A stretch of DNA of 20,312 nt from Chitinophagaceae bacterium (GTDB taxonomy: Bacteria > Bacteroidota > Bacteroidia > Chitinophagales > Chitinophagaceae): the NCBI GenBank assembly GCA_009996555.1, contig JAACZX010000003.1, positions 1-20,312 of the forward strand, in the 5' to 3' direction. The translations under genes were made by a program, and so were the position numbers. Shown in pieces: positions 1-6,220 of the stretch (position 1 is its first letter; each line of letters begins with the position of its first letter). The notes below the pieces were generated by a model that did no database searches, had not been told where the DNA came from, and saw only the letters and a list, made by a program, of their open reading frames with translations.

Positions 1-2
1 GT

Positions 3-194
3 GGCGGGGCCGATATTGGTCCGTTACGTCCGTTGGGTACAGTGCTGTCGGGTCTTCGTCCCGATTCACAACGTTACTTTGATCACCACCATGCTGCTAA
101 CGATACATTTGAAATGGTGAGCAAACGGGAACTGGAGTTAGGCGCAGTAAATATGGTGCTGCTGCTTTATGTGGTGGATCAGTACGGGTTATAA
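3..194 (+). CDS. M28-family metallopeptidase, C-terminal fragment
   Basis: The gene enters from the left edge; only the last 63 residues are present, in the frame whose first complete codon is at base 3. The fragment contains RYFDHHHAANDTFE, which resembles the last metal-ligand His segment of M28 zinc aminopeptidases. It ends ELGAVNMVLLLYVVDQYGL, a C-terminal helix common in Bacteroidota M28 peptidases. By family, the enzyme would be a secreted or periplasmic peptidase using two zinc ions, but its N-terminus, signal peptide and other ligands lie outside the window. A strong terminator starts 12 bases after the stop codon, so this gene ends its transcript. The family call rests on this short tail only. 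Confidence 0.75.
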   Translation, partial: GGADIGPLRPLGTVLSGLRPDSQRYFDHHHAANDTFEMVSKRELELGAVNMVLLLYVVDQYGL

Positions 195-206
195 AAAAAG
201 TTATTG

Positions 207-240
207 AAAAGGTGAGTGAGCAATCACTCACCTTTTTTTT
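207..240 (+). terminator. Rho-independent terminator after the M28 peptidase gene
   Basis: A perfect 9-bp stem (GGTGAGTGA at 211-219 with TCACTCACC at 224-232) closes on a GCAA tetraloop of GNRA type. It is followed by eight T residues and preceded by four A residues that can lengthen the stem. It separates the peptidase gene from the LiaF-like operon. Confidence 0.9.
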
Positions 241-315
241 GTGCTTTTTGTTGCAGCAGTTTACCGACGTCTTCCTGTCGTTCACCGACTTTTTGTGCTG
301 ATTGCTCTATCATGC

Positions 316-347
316 CTTGTCAACTGTTTGATGTGATGATAGTTTTG
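316..347 (+). promoter_or_regulatory. Candidate Bacteroidota housekeeping promoter for the LiaF-like operon
   Basis: TAGTTTTG at 340-347 matches the Bacteroidota -7 box TAnnTTTG. CTTG at 316-319 lies 20 bases upstream and can serve as the TTG core of the -33 element. Transcription would start near 353-355, so the leader to the ATG at 365 would be only about 10 bases and to the ATG at 380 about 25. The -33 match is partial. Confidence 0.45.
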
Positions 348-364
348 TTCTAAATTCATTCAAA

Positions 365-1138
365 ATGACAAGTGATTGTATGAGATCAACAAATAAAACA
401 TCAAATGAAAAGTGGATCGGTCTTACGCTGTTGGGCGTAGGTGTACTTATTCTCCTTCGTAACCTTGATCTGCCTTTTCCGTCTATTATTTTTTCATGGC
501 CCATGATCCTGATCGTTGTAGGTGTGGTGGTGGGGCTGAAAGAAAATTTTAAAGGCCCTTCATGGATGATCCTTTTAGGGCTGGGTGGATTTTTCCTGAC
601 CATGAAATTATTTCCCGACTGGAACCTCCGCAATTTTATTGCACCCGCCATTCTCATCGCCATTGGTCTTTCTTTTGTATTGAAAAGAAAAAACAATTTT
701 ATTGACGATACACAAACCACAAGCACAACGGCAAACAGCAGTATCAGTTCGCCTTATACTGAAACCTCATCTTCTTCTTCATCATCAACTGCTGAAGGCC
801 CCGAAGACCTGCTTGATGTCGTGTCGATCTTTGGAGCTGTAAAAAAGAATGTGTATTCAAAAAATTTCAGAGGAGGAGAAACCGTATCCATTTTTGGCGG
901 CTCTGAAATTAACCTGATGCATGCCGACTTTAACGGTACCATTAAACTTGAAATTGTGAATGTATTTGGCGGTACTACTTTGTTTATACCGGCACATTGG
1001 CAAATACAAAGTGAAGCAACAGCTATTTTTGGCGCCATTGAAGATAAACGCCAGCGCCCTGCAGGCATTACCACCGATAAAATACTGGTGATAGAAGGAT
1101 TTGTGATGATGGGTGGAATCGATATTAAATCGCTTTGA
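365..1138 (+). CDS. LiaF-like membrane protein (cell-wall-active antibiotic response type)
   Basis: The 257-residue protein has four hydrophobic helices (about 17-33, 40-58, 66-83 and 90-107), as in the LiaI/LiaF-like transmembrane region. A Ser/Thr-rich linker (about 115-145, including seven serines in a row) follows. The C-terminal domain repeats an IFG motif about every 22 residues (VSIFGAVKKN, VSIFGGSEIN, VNVFGGTTLF, TAIFGAIEDK), the beta-solenoid pattern of LiaF/DUF2154. In Firmicutes, LiaF restrains a sensor kinase that responds to cell-wall damage. Here it is the first gene of a cluster that also encodes a histidine kinase and response regulator, so a similar sensory or inhibitory role is a reasonable inference. 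An in-frame ATG at 380 (MRSTNK) is an alternative start. Confidence 0.8.
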   Translation: MTSDCMRSTNKTSNEKWIGLTLLGVGVLILLRNLDLPFPSIIFSWPMILIVVGVVVGLKENFKGPSWMILLGLGGFFLTMKLFPDWNLRNFIAPAILIAIGLSFVLKRKNNFIDDTQTTSTTANSSISSPYTETSSSSSSSTAEGPEDLLDVVSIFGAVKKNVYSKNFRGGETVSIFGGSEINLMHADFNGTIKLEIVNVFGGTTLFIPAHWQIQSEATAIFGAIEDKRQRPAGITTDKILVIEGFVMMGGIDIKSL

Positions 1139-1191
1139 TAAAATAATCACCTTAACCATTACCTTATCTCATTTAAATGTTAACTGCAACC

Positions 1192-1545
1192 ATGAAATGG
1201 TTTTTAGTAAAAATATTGTTCCGGATCGTGTGCGGCAATGGTAAACATGCTGCACAGTTTGACGAACAGTTACGACTGATCCATGCAACCGATGCATGCG
1301 ATGCAATGGAAAAAGCAACTGCCATTGGCATACAGGAGCAGGAAAGTTTTTTTAATCAGCAACAACAGCCTGTAGCGTGGCAGCTGGTGGCAGTAACAGA
1401 TATTTACCCGGTTAGTTGTGATATGGATGGCGCAGAAGTTTTTTCACGCATCAGTGAAGAGCAACACCCTGCCTTGTTCATTCATGCCATGCAACTGCGT
1501 TCTGCCGGTGCTGTAAACCGTTGTTATGCATTTGCTCAATACTAA
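1192..1545 (+). CDS. DUF4288-like small protein
   Basis: This 117-residue protein begins MKWFLVKILFRIVCG and continues with AQFDEQLRLIHATD. I associate this pattern with DUF4288, a family of unknown function that typically starts MKWY/F. There is no signal peptide or membrane helix, so it is probably cytoplasmic. I chose the ATG at 1192 because the conserved domain starts there; an ATG at 1177 would add MLTAT. Neither start has a clear Shine-Dalgarno sequence. It lies 53 bases after the LiaF-like gene and 10 bases before the kinase gene, so co-transcription is likely. No function can be given beyond a possible accessory role in that signalling cluster. Confidence 0.65.
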   Translation: MKWFLVKILFRIVCGNGKHAAQFDEQLRLIHATDACDAMEKATAIGIQEQESFFNQQQQPVAWQLVAVTDIYPVSCDMDGAEVFSRISEEQHPALFIHAMQLRSAGAVNRCYAFAQY

Positions 1546-1555
1546 ATAAACAAGA

Positions 1556-2608
1556 GTGGCAGTATCTCCGTTTCGTTCACGTCAGTTCATGATTCCTTTC
1601 AGCATTTGCTGGTTTGCATGGATCAGCATGCAGCACCTGGCACTGTACACCATGGGCATGAATTGGTTTGAAGCATTAACGGACAGCCTGGTGAGTAACA
1701 CATTACTCATTTATGTATCGATGTTGCTGTTCACCATCCTGCGTTTTTATCTGCCACGTACCAATACTGTTATCACTTTATTTATATGGATCATTTTATT
1801 AACAACAGGATGGTTCTTTGCTTCCGACATGATCCTGAACCTGATCTTTAATAAAGACTCGCATTATCAAACACTGCTTGCAAATACATGGCCCGTGCGC
1901 TTTGCTATTGGGTTTTTGATTAATGGCTGTGTGAGTCTTGTAGGTTATGCATATTTCAATTGGCAGGAACGTACAGATACTGAACAAAAGAAAAATGAAG
2001 CAGAAAAACTGAGTAAAGAAGCTGAGCTGTATAAACTACGCCAGCAGTTACAACCACATTTTTTATTCAATGCGCTGAACTCTATTAATGCACTCATTGG
2101 TTCACGCCCCGCTGAAGCAAGAGAGATGGTGCAACAGTTGTCGGATTTTTTACGCACTACATTACGTAAAGATGAACAGCAATGGATAAAACTGGAAGAC
2201 GAAATTCAATCGCTGCAATTGTATCTTGATATAGAAAAAGTGAGGTTTGGCCACAGGTTACATACCCAGCTTGAAATGGAAAGCGGTGCGCTTGCCATGC
2301 AGCTGCCAGCATTGCTGCTACAGCCACTGGTGGAGAATGCCATTAAATTTGGCCTGTATGATACAACAGATGAATTACGTATTTACATGCTTGCAAAAAC
2401 AATCAACGGACAGCTGGAGATAACAGTTGAAAACCCTTTTGATGCATCAACAGCGCAGGGGCAAAAAGGAACCGGCTTTGGATTGAGTTCTGTACAGCGG
2501 CGCTTGTACCTGATGTTTGGCCGAAACGATCTGCTGCAAACAACGGTAAAAGAAAATATCTTTAGCACAACTGTTATAATACCACAGCCAATTGCAACGA
2601 ACAAATAA
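1556..2608 (+). CDS. LytS/YehU-type sensor histidine kinase
   Basis: The 350-residue protein has four N-terminal membrane helices (about 12-31, 43-66, 70-93 and 114-134). A short charged coil (about 138-163) leads to the His_kinase domain with LRQQLQPHFLFNALNSIN, phospho-acceptor H168. An ATPase domain follows with N-box LLQPLVENAIKFG (N261) and glycine box GTGFGLSS (305-312). This is the LytS class, in which His kinase and HATPase domains follow integral membrane helices with no large periplasmic sensor. It should phosphorylate the LytTR regulator encoded next. The start used is GTG at 1556; an ATG at 1589 (MIPFSICW) would still keep all four helices. The LiaF-like protein upstream is a candidate sensor or inhibitor. 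Confidence 0.92.
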   Translation: MAVSPFRSRQFMIPFSICWFAWISMQHLALYTMGMNWFEALTDSLVSNTLLIYVSMLLFTILRFYLPRTNTVITLFIWIILLTTGWFFASDMILNLIFNKDSHYQTLLANTWPVRFAIGFLINGCVSLVGYAYFNWQERTDTEQKKNEAEKLSKEAELYKLRQQLQPHFLFNALNSINALIGSRPAEAREMVQQLSDFLRTTLRKDEQQWIKLEDEIQSLQLYLDIEKVRFGHRLHTQLEMESGALAMQLPALLLQPLVENAIKFGLYDTTDELRIYMLAKTINGQLEITVENPFDASTAQGQKGTGFGLSSVQRRLYLMFGRNDLLQTTVKENIFSTTVIIPQPIATNK

Positions 2609-2609
2609 C

Positions 2610-2637
2610 AAGTACGAAATACGAAGTTGGAAGTACG
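2610..2637. repeat. AAGTACGAA-type dispersed intergenic repeat, copy 1
   Basis: Three spaced units (AAGTACGAA, ATACGAAG, GAAGTACG) sit between the kinase and regulator genes. A related tract occurs in inverted orientation at 3566-3597. Reading such tracts produces strings like KYEV in spurious ORFs, a pattern I remember from Bacteroidota intergenic DNA. It shows no sign of coding or of terminator structure. Confidence 0.5.
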
Positions 2638-2703
2638 TGGAATGAAACAGATGTATAAGATTTGGTGCATATAATTGCAACAGCAAAACAGGTTTAAACG
2701 AAA

Positions 2704-3447
2704 ATGCAATACAAAGTTTTAATTATTGATGATGAGCCACTGGCACGCAGTATGGTGCTGGAATATTTGCAGGATTTTCCACAGTTGCAGGTGCTGGAAG
2801 AATGTGGCAATGGATTTGAAGGTGTAAAAGCCATTCAGCAGCATACACCTGATCTTATTTTTCTTGATATACAAATGCCAAAGATCACCGGCTTTGAAAT
2901 GCTGGAGTTACTGGAAGAACCGCCTGCAGTTATTTTCACCACAGCGTTTGATGAATATGCTGTGCAGGCGTTTGAACAAAATGCTGTAGACTATTTATTA
3001 AAACCGTTTTCGAAGCAGCGGTTTGCAAAAGCCATTCATAAATGGATGGAACAGGATCAAAGCAATACAACTCCCGTAACAGAACAGCTTTTAAAAGCAG
3101 CGGCACATCATCCGTTACAAAGCGACAGGATAGTGGTGAAGAACGGCAGCAAGATCAGCATCATACCTGTGCAGGATATTCACTACCTGGAGGCTGCAGA
3201 TGATTATGTAAAAATTGTAACTGCTGCCGGAAGTTTTTTGAAAAAGCAAACAATGAGTTTTTTTGAAGATACATTGAATGCTTCTTCATTTGTCCGCACA
3301 CACCGTTCATACATGGTACAGGTGCAACAGATCACCCGCATTGATCCGTATGAAAAAGAAAATCATGTAGCTGTGTTACGTTCCGGTATCAAAATTCCGG
3401 TGAGCCGTGCAGGCTATCCAAAGCTGAAAGCAATGTTGGGATTGTAA
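2704..3447 (+). CDS. LytTR-family DNA-binding response regulator
   Basis: In this 247-residue regulator, residues 1-118 are a receiver domain with acidic pocket D9/D10, phospho-acceptor D55 (LIFLDIQMPK), T79/T80 and K100 (YLLKPF). Residues 140-245 are a LytTR DNA-binding domain with IHYLEAADDYVKI, FVRTHRSYMV and IPVSRAGYPKLK. LytTR regulators bind direct repeats upstream of target genes, often for cell-surface functions. It is the natural partner of the LytS-type kinase 95 bases upstream. That spacer contains a dispersed repeat, so the two genes may still share a transcript. No binding site could be assigned. The ATG at 2704 immediately precedes the canonical receiver start. Confidence 0.93.
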   Translation: MQYKVLIIDDEPLARSMVLEYLQDFPQLQVLEECGNGFEGVKAIQQHTPDLIFLDIQMPKITGFEMLELLEEPPAVIFTTAFDEYAVQAFEQNAVDYLLKPFSKQRFAKAIHKWMEQDQSNTTPVTEQLLKAAAHHPLQSDRIVVKNGSKISIIPVQDIHYLEAADDYVKIVTAAGSFLKKQTMSFFEDTLNASSFVRTHRSYMVQVQQITRIDPYEKENHVAVLRSGIKIPVSRAGYPKLKAMLGL

Positions 3448-3565
3448 CAGTGTCTGACGTCTCAAAGAGAGTGTCTGTCAAATCATACATAAAGAAAGTA
3501 TAACAGGAAGATTAACTGTATCAACAATGCAACAATAAAGAAGGGTTTATTTCACATAAGGACTT

Positions 3566-3597
3566 TTCGTACTTCGAAAATCGTACCTCGTACTTCC
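3566..3597. repeat. AAGTACGAA-type dispersed intergenic repeat, copy 2 (inverted)
   Basis: The complementary strand reads GAAGTACGAGGTACGA then CGAAGTACGAAA, matching the units at 2610-2637 in opposite orientation. It ends directly next to the stop codon of the AnmK-like gene. The two copies bracket the response-regulator gene. No open reading frame of substance covers it. Confidence 0.5.
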
Positions 3598-3599
3598 TC

Positions 3600-4205
3600 T
3601 CACCATTCCTGTCCCATCCACACAGCACCACCAATACTATCACGCAAAGCACCGGTTTCTGTTGCAGACATATTGTTCTCTTCACGCCAGCGGAGCAATG
3701 CAAAGAATGCGGCATAGAACGCATTCGTATCTACATCAGCAGGTGCAGGTAATAAAGCAGATGCCAGTGAAAACACAGGGTCGCCTGTGCCATTCAATGC
3801 AAGATCGATCGAACGGAAATCACTCACCACATTTACACCTGTAATGGCAGCAACAGCAGCAGCATCGCCCAACGCATGACTGAGTTTTGTTGCCGGCGAA
3901 TGGATGACTGTGTGCCCCATTAACCCGATCAACTGCACCTGGTAATCGAACTGATGTTCATCTATGAATTGTTTTACCTGTTGGCCAGCCCAATGGCCAT
4001 AATCAACATGCAGTTGCAAATATGCAGCAGCGGCTGAGGTTGCAGCAGCCTCTAATCGTTCTTTCAGTTCGGTCGGGTAGGGAATGGAAGCTGTGTGTCT
4101 TATCTCCACATCCCATTTCTTTCCATTTACTTCAAAAGCAGCAAAAACAAGTTCAAGCGTTTGTTTACTGGCATCGCCTGCAACACCCAAGGCCCGGTAG
4201 ATCAT
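3600..4205 (-). CDS. AnmK-like protein lacking the central part of the kinase
   Basis: This 201-residue protein resembles anhydro-N-acetylmuramic acid kinase (AnmK, usually about 370-400 residues), which phosphorylates anhydroMurNAc in cell-wall recycling. The N-terminal half is recognisable: a start IYRALGVAGDAS in place of IGLMSGTSLDG, then GHTVIHSP (97-104), ALGDAAAVAAITG (111-123) and VVSDFRSIDLALNGTGDP (126-143). After about residue 155 it passes directly to what looks like the AnmK C-terminus, ALLRWREENN...TGALRDSIGGAVW. About 150 central residues appear absent with the frame kept. The nucleotide loop is altered, so kinase activity is unlikely. I chose ATG 4205 because family members start there; ATG 4256 adds 17 residues. 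It is either a decayed in-frame deletion or a repurposed non-catalytic paralogue. Confidence 0.7.
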   Translation of the reverse strand: MIYRALGVAGDASKQTLELVFAAFEVNGKKWDVEIRHTASIPYPTELKERLEAAATSAAAAYLQLHVDYGHWAGQQVKQFIDEHQFDYQVQLIGLMGHTVIHSPATKLSHALGDAAAVAAITGVNVVSDFRSIDLALNGTGDPVFSLASALLPAPADVDTNAFYAAFFALLRWREENNMSATETGALRDSIGGAVWMGQEW

Positions 4206-4268
4206 GATTCGATTAATTTTCAATGACAGAATTATTCTTCTGTCATAACTGTTCACAATTTTATCTGT

Positions 4269-4276
4269 TAGATTTG
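4269..4276 (+). promoter_or_regulatory. Candidate -7 promoter box for upp
   Basis: TAGATTTG is an exact match to the Bacteroidota TAnnTTTG -7 box. It lies in the divergent gap between the AnmK-like gene and upp, on the upp strand. No good -33 TTTG was found 19-21 bases upstream, so the promoter call is tentative. Transcription from here would give a leader of about 80 bases to the ATG at 4362. Confidence 0.35.
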
Positions 4277-4361
4277 TAAAAATACGGCAGCCGGTTCAGG
4301 ATTAATGAGCTACAAACGAAAAGCTTAAAAATGAATGTACCGGAACAGAAATTTACAACTC

Positions 4362-5012
4362 ATGGTGATCAATTTAAGTGAACAGCATTCCCTGGTAAGC
4401 AACTGGGTGGCTGAGTTAAGGGATACCGAAATTCAAACCGACCGCATGCGTTTCCGCCGCAACCTGGAAAGGATCGGCGAAGTTGCAGCTTACGAGATCA
4501 GCAAACTGCTTCCCTGGGAAGAAAAAGAAATTACCACCCCGCTTGGCAGCTCTCCATCGAAAGTATTAAAGGCGCAACCCGTGCTTGCAACAATATTAAG
4601 GGCTGGTTTGCCGTTACATCAGGGATTGTTGAACTATTTCGACAGGGCAGATAATGCATTCATTTCGGCCTACCGGAAACACCACCGGGACGGAAGTTTT
4701 GAAATAAGCCTGGATTATGTGAGTTGCCCCAGTCTTGAAAACAGGGTAGTGATCATTGCCGATCCTATGCTGGCAACAGGCAGTTCTTTAGTAAAAACGG
4801 TACAATATCTCCGGGATGAAGGACAGCCGGTGGAGATGCACATTGTTTGCGCCATTGCCTGTACAGTGGGTATAGAATATGTACACCGCAACGAGCCAAA
4901 TGTAAAGATCTGGTGCGGTGCCATTGATGATGAATTGACAGCGAAAGGTTATATTGTGCCCGGTTTAGGCGACGCTGGCGACCTGGCTTACGGAACAAAA
5001 GTGCAGATGTAA
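4362..5012 (+). CDS. upp: Uracil phosphoribosyltransferase
   Basis: UPRT converts uracil and PRPP to UMP in pyrimidine salvage in the cytoplasm. The 216-residue protein has the conserved start NLSEQHSLVSNWVAELRD, the segment RMRFRRNLERIGE, and LRAGLPLHQG. The PRPP-binding loop IADPMLATGSSLV covers about 132-144, and the uracil-binding C-terminal motif YIVPGLGDAGDLAYGTK is present. The residue after GDAGD, often Arg in bacterial UPRTs, is Leu here. The start was set at ATG 4362 (MVINLSEQ), which matches the usual length; ATG 4335 would add nine atypical residues. It appears to be a single-gene unit, divergent from the AnmK-like gene and separated by 125 bases from the PorP/SprF gene. Confidence 0.95.
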   Translation: MVINLSEQHSLVSNWVAELRDTEIQTDRMRFRRNLERIGEVAAYEISKLLPWEEKEITTPLGSSPSKVLKAQPVLATILRAGLPLHQGLLNYFDRADNAFISAYRKHHRDGSFEISLDYVSCPSLENRVVIIADPMLATGSSLVKTVQYLRDEGQPVEMHIVCAIACTVGIEYVHRNEPNVKIWCGAIDDELTAKGYIVPGLGDAGDLAYGTKVQM

Positions 5013-5137
5013 TGCAGCGAAGCCACAACCAATGTACTCAACAGTATAAACTGAATAAGTAAAAAGAAAACCCAATAACAAAAACCAAAGCAGCATAAGA
5101 TTGTTCACAACCGTCTTTGCTCCATAACCGCTCTCTA

Positions 5138-6148
5138 ATGAGAAAACTTATACTACTTCCACTGTTACTGATCGTGTTGCAAACCTATGCGCAGGATCCT
5201 AATTTCTCACAATTCTTTGCTTCACCCTTAACACTCAATCCTGCATTAACAGGTAAGTTCAACGGGCTGGTGCGTGTGGCCGGTAATTACCGCAACCAGT
5301 GGCCCACGATCAATAATGCATTCCGCACAACAACATTATCAGCTGATTTTGGCATTCTTGGCAACAGGATTCCGGAGTTTGATCAGTTTGGTGTGGGTGT
5401 AATGGGTATGTATGATATTAATGGTGATGGTGTGATGAAAAACAGTTTCATCTCCGGTTCAGTAGCTTACCATAAAGGTATTGATGAAGATGGCCGCCAC
5501 CAGATAGGCGTAGGTTTCAGCGGAACCTATGTTCAACGCAGGCTGGATGTAAATAAGCTTGATTTTCAGGATGAGCTGACAAGCCTTGGTTTTACCGGCA
5601 ATACAGCTGAAATATTTGGAAGCTCAGGGTTTTTAAATATCAATTATGCCGATGTAAATGCAGGCTTTATTTACAATGGTGCAACCAACGATTATAATAA
5701 TTTTTATATCGGCGCCTCCGTATATCATATCAACCGGCCGAAAGTAAGTTTCATGGGTGCAGAATATATTATGAACCCACGTGTTACTGTTCATGGCGGT
5801 GGTTATTTTCCTATTGCGGATGCCACTACGTTATTTGTAAGTGCTAATCACCAGCGCCAGGCAGGTGCCAGCGAAACCATTTTTGGGGCTGCACTTGGCT
5901 ACACTGTTAATAGTGATTTCGATAGTCCTACGGATGTATACGCCGGTGCTTTTGTACGTTGGGGCGATGCCGTGATCCCTTATATCGGCCTTGAATTTGG
6001 CAACTACCGTTTTGGTGTTTCGTATGATGTAAACACATCACGACTTGCAGCAGCTTCACAAAGGAGAGGGGGTATGGAAGTATCACTTATCTGGACAAAA
6101 AAACATGTTGATCCAAACAAGAAAAAACTTAACTGTCCAAGGTTTTAA
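5138..6148 (+). CDS. PorP/SprF-family type IX secretion outer-membrane protein
   Basis: From ATG 5138 the 336-residue protein has a signal peptide (MRKLILLPLLLIVLQTYA, cleaved before QD). The family signature DPNFSQFFASPLTLNPALTG follows at once, then a beta-rich body of alternating residues expected to form an outer-membrane barrel. PorP/SprF proteins work with the T9SS and, in gliding bacteria, with large surface adhesins. ATG 5117 would add seven residues (MLHNRSL) before the signal and is less likely. The gene converges with a T9SS-tailed protease across a shared terminator, so they are not an operon. There is no adjacent adhesin gene, so the partner is unknown. Confidence 0.92.
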   Translation: MRKLILLPLLLIVLQTYAQDPNFSQFFASPLTLNPALTGKFNGLVRVAGNYRNQWPTINNAFRTTTLSADFGILGNRIPEFDQFGVGVMGMYDINGDGVMKNSFISGSVAYHKGIDEDGRHQIGVGFSGTYVQRRLDVNKLDFQDELTSLGFTGNTAEIFGSSGFLNINYADVNAGFIYNGATNDYNNFYIGASVYHINRPKVSFMGAEYIMNPRVTVHGGGYFPIADATTLFVSANHQRQAGASETIFGAALGYTVNSDFDSPTDVYAGAFVRWGDAVIPYIGLEFGNYRFGVSYDVNTSRLAAASQRRGGMEVSLIWTKKHVDPNKKKLNCPRF

Positions 6149-6163
6149 TTGCACAGTTTAAAT

Positions 6164-6204
6164 ACAAAAGACAAAGCCCGCATGTTGCGGGCTTTGTCTT
6201 TTGT
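6164..6204. terminator. Bidirectional terminator between convergent porP-like and protease genes
   Basis: A perfect 19-bp inverted repeat (ACAAAAGACAAAGCCCGCA at 6164-6182 with its complement at 6186-6204) closes on a 3-base TGT loop. The GC-rich core CAAAGCCCGCA is flanked by A-rich and T-rich outer stems, so it gives a terminator with U-rich tail in both directions. It lies 15 bases after the porP-like stop and 16 bases beyond the protease stop. Confidence 0.93.
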
Positions 6205-6220
6205 TCAGGCTTGTTACTTA

